NCBI GenBank assembly: GCA_009746045.1
Contig: RPFO01000104.1
Span: 891,076-955,075, forward strand
DNA from: Mesostigma viride
Lineage: Eukaryota; Streptophyta; Mesostigmatophyceae; Mesostigmatales; Mesostigmataceae
Reading direction: 5' to 3'
DNA length: 64,000 nucleotides
Below are positions 20,704 to 31,683 of the stretch, in pieces (positions within the stretch are counted from its first letter, which is position 1; each line of letters opens with the position of its first letter). Under the pieces are notes generated by a model that saw nothing but the letters and a program-made list of their open reading frames with translations, did no database searches and had not been told where the DNA came from. The position numbers and the translations under genes were made by a program.

Positions 20704-21356
20704 CATACGAAAAGGACTTGAATTTCCTTGCTAACAGGTCGGTCTCGGCAATTCATCTTGCATTCACTGGAATTCATTCATCGAAGCCCCGAGACTGCCC
20801 GTCCAGTCTGAACATACGAAAAGGACTTGAATTTCCTTGCTAACAGGTCGGTCTCGGCAATTCATCTTGCATTCACTGGAATTCACTCATCGAAGCCCCG
20901 AGACTGCCCGTCCAGTCTGAACATACGAAAAGGACTTGAATTTCCTTGCTAACAGGTCGGTCTCGGCAATTCATCTTGCATTCACTGGAATTCACTCATC
21001 GAAGCCCCGAGACTGCCCGTCCAGTCTGAACATACGAAAAGGACTTGAATTTCCTTGCTAACAGGTCGGTCTCGGCAATTCATCTTGCATTCACTGGAAT
21101 TCACTCATCGAAGCCCCGAGACTGCCCGTCCAGTCTGAACATACGAAAAGGACTTGAATTTCCTTGCTAACAGGTCGGTCTCGGCAATTCATCTTGCATT
21201 CACTGGAATTCACTCATCGAAGCCCCGAGACTGCCCGTCCAGTCTGAACATACGAAAAGGACGAATTTTCTTGCTAACAGGTCGGTCTCGGCAATTCATC
21301 TTGCATTCACTGGAATTCATTCATCGAAGACCCGAGACTGCCCGTCCAGTCTGAAC
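20704..21356 (+). repeat. 109-bp tandem repeat, six copies
   Basis: CATACGAAAAGGAC recurs at 20704, 20813 and 20922 and so on to about 21249. Units are nearly identical, and the last has small deletions. Each unit holds AACAGGTCGGTCTCGGCAAT and CGAAGCCCCGAGACTG, a short inverted pair around CGAGAC/GTCTCG. No coding function is seen. Confidence 0.95.
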
Positions 21357-21499
21357 TTCATACTACCGTTGTACGAAATTCAGACTGCACGAACCTCGAG
21401 GATTGTCAATGAATGCCCATGAATTTCATTTGGTCGCACAAAAATGTTTTATTCAAGAGAACAGTGGCAATGGCATCAAACTGCATTGTTTTCCTTTCA

Positions 21500-23098
21500 T
21501 TTGTCACCTTTTGAGCTGTAAACAGTCTATTTTGATGGTCTACATGCTGCTTACAAGTTTCCAGCCTGATCTGAGTTCATTTGTTCAATATTCATATTTG
21601 TTTCATGTAAGATAACCGAGAAAATGACGAAAAACTGCACATGTATGCTGTCACGTGTCACCATTTGAGCTCAGAATGAGCCCAATTTTTGTGGGTGGTC
21701 TATTTTCATGGTCTAGATGCTGCCTGCAAGAACCCAGCCTGATATGAGTTCATTTGTTCACTGTTCATATTTGTTTCATGTAAGAAAAGGGGGAAAATGA
21801 CGAAAAACTGCACATGTATGCTGTCACATGTCACCATTTGAGCTCAGAATGAGCCCAATTTTTGTGGGTGGTCTATTTTCATGGTCTAGATGCTGCCTGC
21901 AAGAATCCAGCCTGATATGAGTTCATTTGTTCACTATTCATATTTGTTTCATGTAAGAAAAGGGGGAAAATGACGAAAAACTGCACATGTATGCGGTCAA
22001 ATGTCACCATTTGAGCTCAGAATGAGCCCAATTTTTGTGGGTGGTCTATTTTCATGGTCTAGATGCTGCCTGCAAGAACCCAGCCTGATATGAGTTCATT
22101 TGTTCACTGTTCATATTTGTTTCATGTAAGAAAAGGGGGAAAATGACGAAAAACTGCACATGTATGCTGTCACATGTCACCATTTGAGCTCAGAATGAGC
22201 CCAATTTTTGTGGGTGGTCTATTTTCATGGTGTAGATGCTGCCTGCAAGAATCCAGCCTGATATGAGTTCATTTGTTCACTATTCATATTTGTTTCATGT
22301 AAGAAAAGGGGGAAAATGACGAAAAACTGCACATGTATGCGGTCAAATGTCACCATTTGAGCTCAGAATGAGCCCAATTTTTGTGGGTGGTCTATTTTCA
22401 TGGTCTAGATGCTGCCTGCAAGAACCCAGCCTGATATGAGTTCATTTGTTCACTGTTCATATTTGTTTCATGTAAGAAAAGGGGGAAAATGACGAAAAAC
22501 TGCACATGTATGCTGTCACATGTCACCATTTGAGCTCAGAATGAGCCCAATTTTTGTGGGTGGTCTATTTTCATGGTCTAGATGCTGCCTGCAAGAATCC
22601 AGCCTGATATGAGTTCATTTGTTCACTATTCATATTTGTTTCATGTAAGAAAAGGGGGAAAATGACGAAAAACTGCACATGTATGCGGTCAAATGTCACC
22701 ATTTGAGCTCAGAATGAGCCCAATTTTTGTGGGTGGTCTATTTTCATGGTCTAGATGCTGCCTGCAAGAACCCAGCCTGATACGAGTTCATTTGTCCACT
22801 GTTCATATTTGTTTCATGTAAGAAAAGGGGGAAAATGACGAAAAACTGCACATGTATGCTGTCACATGTCACCATTTGAGCTCAGAATGAGCCCAATTTT
22901 TGTGGGTGGTCTATTTTCATGGTCTAGATGCTGCCTGCAAGAACCCAGCCTGATATGAGTTCATTTGTTCACTATTCATATTTGTTTCATGTAAGAAAAG
23001 GGGGAAAATGACGAAAAACTGCACATGTATGCTGTCACATGTCACCATTTGAGCTCAGAATGAGCCCAATTTTTGTGGGTGGTCTATTTTCATGGTCT
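21500..23098 (-). repeat. 173-bp satellite, inverted array (about 9 units)
   Basis: It is the reverse complement of the 11516-13172 satellite. CAGCCTGATA recurs at 21735, 21908, 22081, 22254 and onward, exactly 173 bp apart. Alternate units share diagnostic bases (AACCCAG with CTGTTCAT against AATCCAG with CTATTCAT, and GCTGTCACATG against GCGGTCAAATG), so the array is built of 346-bp dimers over most of its length. The first unit (from about 21500) is strongly diverged. Confidence 0.95.
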
Positions 23099-24206
23099 GA
23101 AGGCTGGATGACCCCTGCTTTATTGACAAATATAAGGATTTAATCACATGTGGAAAAATTGAGTAAAATTTATGAAATTGAGCAAACACTTATGAATCCC
23201 CTCTTACTCGAGCCCAGGAGTGCCCTGACCCAGCTAGGCGTCGACTAAATGCCGGGGTAGCCAATTGGTTGGCTACCGACAATTCAACAAGGTGCTGTAC
23301 ATCTGTTTGCCGGCCGACCACGATTCAGTACAGGCTCCGCCCTGCCTGATCGCCCAGTCGCATCGGGGTTGCAACAGCCTCCACGCACCGTGCCGTCTCC
23401 ATGCACCATGTCGCAATGGTGAAATTAATCACGTACGGGTGCACGAGAAGCGAGGCGCGTCCCTCATGCGCCAGGAAGTCAGGGAGCCGTGACTCATAGC
23501 CGCCCGCCAGAAGACTCCCTATAATAATACTTGGCCGCGTGCCATGGGACTCCGCGTCCGAACGTTGGTCACGCGGGACGCGACGTGCAGTCAGGCCGTA
23601 GTCTGGGGTCACTGGCACTCGCTGCCGAATCCGGCATCCCACGCGGAGATGCCTCTGTACGGACGCCTTAGTAGTAGAATCATCAAGCATCCGGTGAGCC
23701 CATGTCCAAAAAGGCCAGGACCATGTGCACATGCGGTGCTGAGTGCCTGACGTGGTCCTCTTCGGGACGACCCGTTCAAGCCCACCGCCAACTGCAGATT
23801 ATCCCATAGAGAATATATCATGGAGAAAATATATTATATAGAAAATAGAGAATATCGAAAATATATAATATCCGCACGCTGGCGCATCGATCCCTGGCAT
23901 GGCAGTAGAAGGGTTGTCGGATCCACGCGCGGCTGCGCATCGATCCCTGGCATGGCAGTAGAAGGGTCGTCGGATCCACGCGCGGCTGCGGTGGATTCCT
24001 ACATAGATGGCCGGCTCGATCCAAAGCCGAACCGTGCCGATCATACAGGAGCTAGATATAATTAAGAAGAGTATGGTATCATAAAGAAGTGTAGTGGACC
24101 AGTACAGGTACTTAGTATATAAAAGGTAGGTATAGTAAAGAAGTGTAGTGGACCAGTACAGGTACTTAGTATATAAAAGGTAGGTATAGTAAAGAAGTAT
24201 ATGGTA
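23099..24206. repeat. Intergenic stretch with two short tandem duplications
   Basis: No gene is supported. A 53-bp unit (GCGCATCGATCCCTGGCATG) occurs twice at 23882-23987, and a 54-bp unit (GTAGTGGACCAGTACAGGTA) twice at 24091-24198. The latter shares GTAGTGGACCAG with the repeat inside the gypsy-2 LTR. Confidence 0.75.
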
Positions 24207-24300
24207 TTATTGGTAGCCATCTGGTTTCATACGCTCTGCGACCCCTCCCCTTCCCCCGGGGACGACGCGTCCACGCGATCGTCCAATTACTGCCAAGGAG

Positions 24301-24705
24301 TCAAGGATGCTGGACCGCCGGGCGCTCGTGTGTAATGCTATGTGCCCTATACTCGCTGTCAGGGCACCACAAGGAACCATCGGGAAACCAAACCACTCGC
24401 CGGCGCACGCGAATGTCCACATCCTGCGCGTCCAAAGTCGAGCCCAATGATGATGTCCGCTGCGCCCAGCGGTGCGATGATCGCAGCCGGGTCGAACGGG
24501 GTGCCTTGCAGCACACCTTTGATCTCTGCCAGACCGGGCGATTGGTGTTGGCGACCATCCGAGTGGGTCAAATGCACGGCCGTCCGGTGTGGGGGCTGGG
24601 CGTCAGGCCCAGCCGGCGCACCAGTGCCGCGTTGAGGAAGGACGTGGAAGCGCCTGTGTCGACCAAAAACTTGGCATCCATGACGGTTGGTTGGCCGTGT
24701 GTGAA
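24301..24705 (-). pseudogene. gypsy-3 aspartic protease fragment
   Basis: The minus strand from about 24705 reads PTVMDAKFLVDTGASTSFLNAALVRRLG, with active-site DTGAST near 24655. It then reads QSPGLAEIKGVLQGTPFDPA and LGAADIIIGLDF, the second conserved protease motif. One-base frame changes occur between these parts, and the frame shifts again after IIIGLDF into AQDVDIRVRRRVVWFPDG. The protease cuts the Gag-Pol precursor; here it is clearly broken, with no RT behind it. Confidence 0.85.
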
Positions 24706-24867
24706 TATATTATTACATTCTCATATATAAAATATCCCATTACCGCCAACAGTACCCTATATAAAACCACTAGTGCTAGACGCCTAATAGTAATTTCCCA
24801 TTACCGCCAACGGCGTCTATGCATGGGGTCAGTGTATGATTCCATACACCCCCCTTACTGCTGATAG

Positions 24868-24980
24868 CATGATAACAGGGTGACCTGCTACTGTGCAGGA
24901 CCAATGCACCCTTCGTACTACTGACATCGTGATAACAGGGTGACCTGCTACTGTGCAGGACCAATGCACCCTTGGTATTT
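24868..24980 (+). repeat. 60-bp tandem duplication
   Basis: GATAACAGGGTGACCTGCTA starts at 24871 and 24931 in two nearly identical 60-bp units (ending ...CCAATGCACCCTT). Confidence 0.85.
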
Positions 24981-25134
24981 GGTACAGTTGTGGGGCAAAA
25001 CAGACACCCCCCCCCTTGCCCTACACAGGTGGGCATTCTCAGAATGGCTAAGGTGGCCAGCCACTAGGACTGGAAAAGCGCACCGGACTGAACATATTAT
25101 AAAAATATAATTATTAGTTAAATATACTTATATA

Positions 25135-25708
25135 ATACCGTAGTGGTTACAATATATGTACGCGTAATTATCGTACGAATACTTTTAGGAATTTTTGTTA
25201 CGTGTACGAGAACTTTTGGGAATTATTTTTACTGTACGTACGTATAATGTCAGGGTATATTCAAGGGTGCGCGAGTACCTAGTAGGTAGTTCAGTTCAGT
25301 TTGACTGAACTGCATGTAGGTACTAGGTAGTAGCCATTAGATAGTAGCCAAGGAGGGACGTGGTAGTGCCATCTGGGGTCAGGAATTTACCCCACAAGCC
25401 GTCCAGAGTACGTTGCTTTTTCTCACCCATAGCCACCTAGCTATCCATAACCTAACGAGAGAACACCAACGGAGCACACCACGAAACGAGGCACCTACCC
25501 ACATATCAACGCAGATCAAACGAAGTTTGCGCGCGAAAACTCCCTCCGGGCGCCGCGCCACGGGTAGCTAGGCTTTAAGGTCTGCGCCGCGCTGCGCTGG
25601 TGGTACCTAATTTTGAGGTGTACGAGGCCCGGAAGAGGGTTTTTTTGGGCCTGTACGAGGTCGATTCGTACATAATTACGCGTACATATATTGTAACCAC
25701 TACGGTAT
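25135..25708. mobile_element. MITE with ~40-bp terminal inverted repeats
   Basis: The left end (ATACCGTAGTGGTTACAATA onward, 25135) and the right end (reverse complement, to 25708) match for about 40 bp with one gap (…GTACGCGTAATTAT then GTACGAA). The interior (574 bp in all) has no credible ORF. It sits immediately downstream of the gypsy-3 gag frame. The flanks are AT-rich on both sides, so the target duplication cannot be fixed (TA or a 3-base A/T motif). Superfamily unassigned. Confidence 0.8.
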
Positions 25709-25726
25709 ATATTGTAGTATGCTTCC

Positions 25727-27423
25727 CAGCGGCAAACTCGTAACCGGCCACTGCTGGTGACTCAAAGGTCGCACGCTGTCCGGAGGCTAGTCGATGAGCC
25801 TCGATCTCATTGACCGCGCGCAGCACGCCCTTGGTAGAACTCATCGCTGGCGGCCGCGGCTGCTGGTGCCGAGTCGTGAACTGCCGGGCCTGCTGGCGCC
25901 CGCTCGTCCGCGTTGCGGGGCTTGTCCCTTGGGCCGGAGGAGTCCGGGCGACTGCCGAACGCCGGGCCTGAAAATCTGGGCTCGGTCTCCCCCGTGCCAC
26001 GTCCAGCGTGCCTGCTACGGAGTTTGGGGCAGTCGCGCCTGAGGTGACCCACCTCAAAGCACATGAAGCAACGGGCTTTACTCGCGTCGATGGCGTTGAG
26101 GCCATGGTCAGCGTTCCCGTCCTCCAGGTCATCGGGGGAGTCCTCGTTCCCCTCGCCGTCGTGCGGGGGACCTGATCGGAAGAAACAACGCACCGATGGT
26201 GCGCGCCCGCGAGCCACGACGTCGGCCACCTGCAGAAGATACCTCTGGATATTCAAGATGTCCCACTCCTCCCAAGGGACCTCAGCGTAGTGCTTGAATA
26301 CCTCATCCTGCAGCTCGGGACTGAGTGCCTCAATGAACCGGATCTTGTACTCATACCAGGTCATGTCTGTCAGATAGGCGGCGCTGGACTCAAACTTGGA
26401 GAGAAACTCGCGGTACGGGGTGGTTCCCTGGCGCAGCTTGCCGAATGCGAGTCGCTCGTGGATAACAGCATCTGGGGGCACCAGCTTGCGGCGCACCCGA
26501 TCCATCAGCTCCTCTACGGTTTGCGGGTACGACTGGGATGCGATGCTCTCACAATTCAGGATGCTCACCACCGAGGGGTCCATGCAGGTGTTAACCACAT
26601 GCGCGATCAGATCACAAGTGGCCAGCTGCCAGCTGTGGTGATTGCGCCAGATGGTATACTGCTGTTGCCACATGCGTCCCCATTCGTCTACCTCGCGCGG
26701 TTTCATGTCCGCGTGCAGCTTGGGTACATTCTTGAAATTGGGCATCGGTGGGGCCTTTACCGCGTTGGTGATGGGCCCACCGACGTCTACGTAGGAGATG
26801 GAGCCGAAGGCGGGGGCTGCGACCGGGGGAGAGATCCGGATCTGGCGGCGTACCGTGCGTCCGCCGCACCTGTACCGATGAGGGGTGTTCATACCCCGGG
26901 TCATCCAATGCCACCCTGCTGAAATTCAGGTTGCTGACGACCGCAGGCGAGTGGACCATGCTGCTGTCCTGCGCCCGAGGTCGCTGCGGTTGGGGGACGT
27001 GTCGCTGGACGGGTGTCTGAGTCCCCTCGTCGTGTGCGGTGGCGCTGCTTCTGTCACCCCCTAGCCGGACCCGTGGCCTATGAGCTCCAAAGGGAGGGTC
27101 CTGTGCCCCTGGTTCCTCGATATCCTCCACGGCCCCCTCCAAATCGCCGAATTCGCCATCTGCCCCGGTGTCCTCCCCGTCATCCTCAGAGTTCCACAAC
27201 ACCATGGGTAGTAGGGAAGTACTGCCAAAAGACACTCGACGCCTGCCCCGGTGTGTTGTGGCCGGCGGAGGTCCCATGGAGCGGCCGCGCCCAGCCCAGG
27301 GCTGCGATGGTCGCTCCGTGGCTGGCTGAGCATGATAACGGTAGTACTGCGTGTTTTCATTCTCGTGCCCTGTCTGCTCAGGATACCGCGGCGGCCACTG
27401 TTGTCGTTGCTGCTGCTGCTGCG

Positions 27424-27465
<42 letters not shown>

Positions 27466-27763
27466 GCCGCTGCTGCTGCTGCTGCTGGAAACCCTGCTGC
27501 TGCTGGGAACCCTCCTGGAGCATCTCCTGGCTGCGCCCGTCCCCCCCTTGTTCCAACCTGGAGTCTGGACTGTCATCATCTGATGAATCTCTGCAGCCCT
27601 GGTCTCTGGATCGTGGGGAGCCTTCCGCAGGTCTCTCCATAACCTCACCTGTACCTGTCCCTACTTGGACGTGCGGTGGTACCTCTACCACCTCTATACC
27701 TTGCTCGTGGTTGTCTACCTGTTCTATCTCGCTGTTGACAGGTTCTCTCCGTTTTCGTGGCAT
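25727..27763 (-). pseudogene. gypsy-3 Gag with poly-Q and zinc knuckle, two frame changes
   Basis: It begins at the ATG at 27763 (MPRKRREPVNSEIEQVDN). The N-terminal ~280 residues are low-complexity, with a long Gln tract (27405-27510). A one-base change near 26905 leads into the Gag core (VDEWGRMWQQQYTIWRNHHS ... VHERLAFGKLRQG ... YREFLSKFESSAAYL), a typical Retrotrans_gag fold. One CCHC zinc knuckle follows at about 26030-26085 (CFMCFEVGHLRRDCPK). A second change near 25850 moves it into ...VNEIEAHRLASGQ, which stops making sense at the MITE (25708). Confidence 0.85.
27405..27510 (-). repeat. CAG/CTG microsatellite coding poly-Gln in gypsy-3 gag
   Basis: A nearly pure run of GCT/CTG triplets on the plus strand reads as Gln codons in the Gag frame, with a few Pro and Arg interruptions. 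Confidence 0.95.
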
Positions 27764-28853
27764 GGTGCTCGTACCGATACCTTACACAGCAGGCAACACC
27801 TCCCCAGAAAGAAAGAGAGAGAGGGAGAGAGGGCAACCACGTGCTATAGATCTTATATATGTAGGACCTAGTACTATTCCCTAGTAATAATCCCTCTATT
27901 GTCTGCTAGGGCCAATGGTCAACTGAGAGAAGGTAACTGTAACTGCTGTCCCCTCCCCCTGACTGCTGATCGTGGGTGGCTTGGAGCATTCACGAGTGGT
28001 GTGCATCCCCTCAGGCAATGGCATGTGTTCCCTAACAAACCTATCTGCATCTGTAATGTTATCAAACCCCTTCCACCTGGCAATAGAGCCCTTATCCTTA
28101 ATGTATTCCTCACATGCCCTGTAGGGACGTAATGCATTATAGGCTAGCAGAAGCTTGCAAGAAGGAAAAGGGGAATCCCAGGAATACCTCTAAGTGCAGT
28201 GCAGTTACCACATAACGCAACGAGGAAGAAGACGGAATCTAACACAGCACACGCCCCAGCCTTCCGCGGCAAAGGGCTATACAATAAGCACACGGAGGTA
28301 GACACCGTCAACACAGTCGGCAACAGCCAGACGGTATCCACCCCCACGACAGGTCAAACAACGAATGGTCGTCATCCGCGACTTCCATTGGCACCAACGA
28401 CATTCACAACGAACCTATAGAAGCACAACGTATAACAAGAACCCCCTACGCGTGCGGTCCCGGAGAGAAAGCAAGCGTCTAGAAGGATAAATCTAAACTA
28501 GGGGACGTACCATCTTCGATGACGTTCATCCCTCCTGAGCTGGCCGCCACCCGGTGTCGTTGAAGGCAAGCCCTGGCCGCCACTTGGTGTCGTTGAAAAC
28601 AGGAGAGCTGAACGCTTTCGTTGACAGCACCTCACCACAGGACTATTGCTAGCCCCGCCGAGTATCCCGGACTGGCCGCTTGCTGCCTAGGTCGTCGTTG
28701 AATCCCTTTACGGGCTGGCCGCCGACCTGTCAGCAATCGTTGAATTCCGGAACCTCTATCTACGCCAAGCACCGCCCTGATTTCCTAATTGGCTTCCCTA
28801 ACCCTCTCCGCGAGAGTTAGCTGACCTCTCCAGCACATTTCCTCCGATACCAG
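27764..28853 (-). other. gypsy-3 leader and primer-binding site
   Basis: 1.09 kb lie between the LTR and the gag ATG without a credible ORF. At 28841-28852 the minus strand reads TGGTATCGGAGG one base inside the LTR, the same initiator-Met-type primer site as in gypsy-1. A 19-base spacing of similar boxes (CGCCACCCGGTGTCGTTGAA / CGCCACTTGGTGTCGTTGAA) recurs at about 28545-28600. Confidence 0.7.
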
Positions 28854-29521
28854 TGTTACGTCCCAGCCCAGACACCTCTAGCCTGAGCTACGTAGCGAAA
28901 GATCTACCATGCCGGAATTAGGAAGATTCAAGGTGGCCTAATGCAGATTGCGCTTCACGACTGGGGTCGTGAGATATCTGGCACCGCGACTTGATGCCAA
29001 GCTAATTAATACACACTTATAATGGCTAGCAATACCAATTACAAATGGATAGTTGCCCCAGGTTTAATGTGTAGGCGTATTCGCACTTATCATTCATCAA
29101 ACCAAGAGGACGAGACTCTCGTCCTCGGACCAATTTCACCTAGGTCTGCCACTACGCTGGCAAGGGGCGCCGACATGGCGCCGACCTTCCAAAGCATGCA
29201 GTCCACACAAGATCCTCGGGTCGACATCGACCCTCGCCTACAGAATCCACGCATGAGTACAATATCTCAACTAGCTATAAAGTACGCAGCGCGGCGCGAC
29301 TGCACCGGCCCCTAGAAGATACACGCATACAACAACCTAGGCCCAAAATAACTGGTCCGAATCACCCAAACTGTCATAGTTCCATACAAAAGTCCTGACC
29401 AAGGGACAATTCCCAAATTAAGTCCCGAAATGAGTCCCAAAGTCCTACGGACCATGACAACAAGTCAAACTACATAATTTATTCCATTGTTACGTCCGTC
29501 CAAAAGGGCCGGGACGTAACA
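28854..29521 (-). repeat. gypsy-3 5' LTR (668 bp)
   Basis: On the minus strand it begins TGTTACGTCCCGG at 29521 and ends ACGTAACA at 28854. The PBS abuts the inner end. The first 34 bases form a hairpin: 29488-29497 pairs with 29512-29521 (10 bp perfect, 14-base loop). Confidence 0.85.
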
Positions 29522-29830
29522 TGGGCACAGGTCATAGAGGACAACGATCGACCCCCCTCCGGCCACTAGGGAAGCCGCGTGCATGTTTGCACACGTGGGA
29601 AGCATGCTAGCTAGACAAGATTCCTAGGGTCAAGGGCACAATAGATATAGAGTATCAGAATAGAGTAGGATTGTTTTTGTAGATAGAGTTAGACCGGTAG
29701 GATTGCGTGTACCCATCCATCCATCCATCCACTGGGGTTAATGCTCCAGTGACCCCCAACGGGAGCACGAGTTTAATTAATTAATTACTGAATTAATTAA
29801 TCAATTAATTAAATTCATTCATTCATTCAT
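29522..29830 (+). pseudogene. LINE-B 3' end (C-terminus of ORF2 and tail)
   Basis: From 29522 the sequence (TGGGCACAGGTCATAGAGGA) parallels the ORF2 C-terminus at 63890-63981 (KWAQVIEDNE...). About 200 bp of 3' UTR follow, then a microsatellite tail, TTAATTAATT and ATTCATTC, at 29770-29830. A TCCA run lies at 29715-29732. The upstream part of this LINE is cut off by gypsy-3. Confidence 0.7.
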
Positions 29831-30240
29831 GGGGTGGAAGATGATTGTGGCTAGGCAATAGCTAGGGCATGGCATCTCAGAAGAGAGTGACTCGCTGCAT
29901 GGGCAAAGCCAATTAAGGCTAACTACTTAAAGGCTAATGCAGCTCTGGTGTGGATCCCATCATAGGCATACATGTGCATGGCCACGTCTACTAAGCGTTA
30001 CTACTGTACACTACTGCTATAGTCGACCCCTAGGCTGGGGTTGCTGGGGTGCTGGGGCGCCGGAGGTCGCCTGCCAGGGCTTGTGGTCGACGGAGATGAC
30101 CGCCCCCTTCCAGTATACCGGCTTCTTCCCTGCCGCTGTCTGCCGGAGCCAGAGGTCACTAGGTCGGCCATAGCTCCCGTCGCCGTTGTTGCTGCGCCAG
30201 GGTCAAGTCGTGGTCCAGCGTGTAGTAGGGAGTCCTCTCG
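29831..30240 (-). pseudogene. ORF1-only LINE, element 1: 3' UTR and ORF1 C-terminus
   Basis: Reverse-strand ORF1 tail (LTLAQQQRRRELWPT near 30200, then KPVYWKGAVI and DHKPWQA near 30080) followed by the family 3' UTR (GGAAGATGATTGTGGCTAGG at its left end). It is 5'-truncated at about 30240 and frame-shifted. It is related to the intact ORF at 32472-33815. Confidence 0.8.
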
Positions 30241-30259
30241 AGGCCTCCATATTAGAGAC

Positions 30260-31683
30260 AAACCAGGGGGTTCCCCAGGCGTGAGCCCGCCCCGTCGAGG
30301 GCCGGTAGCACATGTCCATGCAGTAGCCTGTTGCGGAAAGTCCATTCATGGAGGGCGGCCCGCCGGGCCGGCGCGCGCAGCCTGGGACGGCATGCCATGT
30401 GAGGTGTAACGCCCGGGCTGGCTGGGCGGGCTTGGTGCCAGCTAGTCTATCTGATGTATCTACCTGATCTGTGCGGGCCAGGTGCCCGGCTAGGCCCAGG
30501 CGCCTGTGCCTAACGGAATGTGGGAAACATATGGTAAATGGCACTGAACGCAAATGGTTTTCACCTTTGCGGAGTGCCTGATCAGAATATGGTAAATCAG
30601 AGTACACTGAGGGTCCTCATTGCTAAATGCTAATGTGCAAACCAAAGGGAATGTTGAGTGCCGTGCGCAGCATCTTGGTGAGTCAGTGCTGTCGAGCAGT
30701 GTTAATTTCTCGAGCTCCTGCGTCAGTGTCCAGGTCTCGGCGCCGTAGGTCAGGATCGTCCAAGAATGACGACCTTACTTAGTAGTTGAACAGTTCGCGC
30801 TTGACAAGCCGGGGCAGGGCGGGGTTGCTACACCAGCGACGGTGCTCGTGGAGTTGCCCCCTGATGCCATGCCTATCAGGGGTCGTCAAGTCGTCCTCGC
30901 AGTCGGGAAGCCAACTGCCGAGCAGCTTGAAGCGGCCTGAAGCAGGGAAGTTTACCGTGGTGTCGTCTAAGACGCGGAGTGTGGGCGGGGGGGCGGCCAG
31001 GCCAAGGGCCATGGCCTCCGTATTGGGGCTAATTTCTTTACCAACAGCTGCCACTAGGCCGCCTCAAGCGCCAGAGTTGGGCAGACTCCGGCTTCTTGAT
31101 GTTGATCTTTAATTTATTTAATTTAGTTTAATTTAATTTAATTTAATTGGTGACGGTCAAGAGCAAAACGAAGGCGGTTGAGGATCATGCGCATGCATGA
31201 ACAACTTGAGTGCGGCGCTCTGGATGCAGACTCCTTGGTAGTTGGCGGGGTCGTTAGGGGAACGTTTGTGAAGTCAGGGGAACGTTTGTTTTTGTACAGC
31301 ATAATACGAAGTGAGACAACTATACCTGGACGCATGCCAATCCAACGCCGTGGAAGGACTAGGGTAGTTGTCTGAGAGGAAAGACAACAGCTCTGAGAGG
31401 AAAGACAACTAATACGGTAGCTGTGCTGCCACTCAGGAATCAGCGGCGCGTCGGCAAGCAAGATCCGGTTGCAGACGTCAAGCAAGAACCCGGTGAGCGC
31501 CGTCAGTTTAATCACCGGGGCAGGGATCGAGCTGGTCAGGTCCTACGCCGGCGTAGAAGTGGAGTTGCTTGGCGGCGGTGCGCAGCTCGGTCTCGGTGAA
31601 CGGCGGTGGCTGCATGAGCATTCTGGTATCAAGGAGACAACCAGCGCAGGCCAGAAATCGGGAGAATCCGGATTCTGGTATAT
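30260..31683 (-). pseudogene. LINE ORF2 reverse-transcriptase fragments, rearranged
   Basis: Minus-strand pieces in order: PPPFTETELRTAAKQLHFYA and VGPDQLDP (RT entry, about 31610-31520), VIKLTALTGFLLDVCNRILL, then MILNRLRFALDRHQLN (about 31190-31140). An A/T-rich microsatellite (31100-31145) replaces part of the RT. NTEAMALGLA and FKLLGSWLPDCEDD follow (about 31020-30890), then TILTYGAETWTLTQEL (about 30760-30715) and RHRRLGLAGHLARTDQVDT (about 30510-30450). These are the usual RT and C-terminal motifs of an APE-type LINE ORF2. The catalytic YADD block is missing. Three copies of an ~19-base unit (CTGAGAGGAAAGACAAC) lie at 31372-31410. Confidence 0.85.
31314..31373. repeat. 60-bp inverted-repeat element, copy 1
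   Basis: It is bounded by AGACAACTA and TAGTTGTCT. A second 60-bp copy with the same ends and similar interior lies at 46748-46807. Confidence 0.6.

Larger units (their letters stand above)
24207..29521 (-). mobile_element. Ty3/gypsy retrotransposon gypsy-3 (5' part)
   Basis: On the minus strand: 5' LTR 28854-29521, primer-binding site, about 1.1-kb leader, gag, then (after a MITE and unrecognised AT-rich sequence) a protease fragment ending near 24207. RT, RNase H, integrase and the 3' LTR are missing. The element sits in a LINE 3' end: the sequence right of the LTR (from 29522) continues the LINE-B C-terminal coding sequence seen at 63880-63981. Confidence 0.85.

Noticed and set aside
20704-21356. 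Regular repeats that could suggest a CRISPR array
   Set aside because: Units are contiguous 109-bp tandem copies without unique spacers, in a eukaryotic genome.
23325-23732. 135-codon minus-strand frame downstream of the gypsy-3 protease as RT
   Set aside because: No RT motif can be found in any frame.
27013-27884. Cys-rich or Leu-rich ORFs over the CTG run
   Set aside because: They are the other reading frames of the CAG/CTG microsatellite in gypsy-3 gag, where the Gln frame fits the Gag protein.
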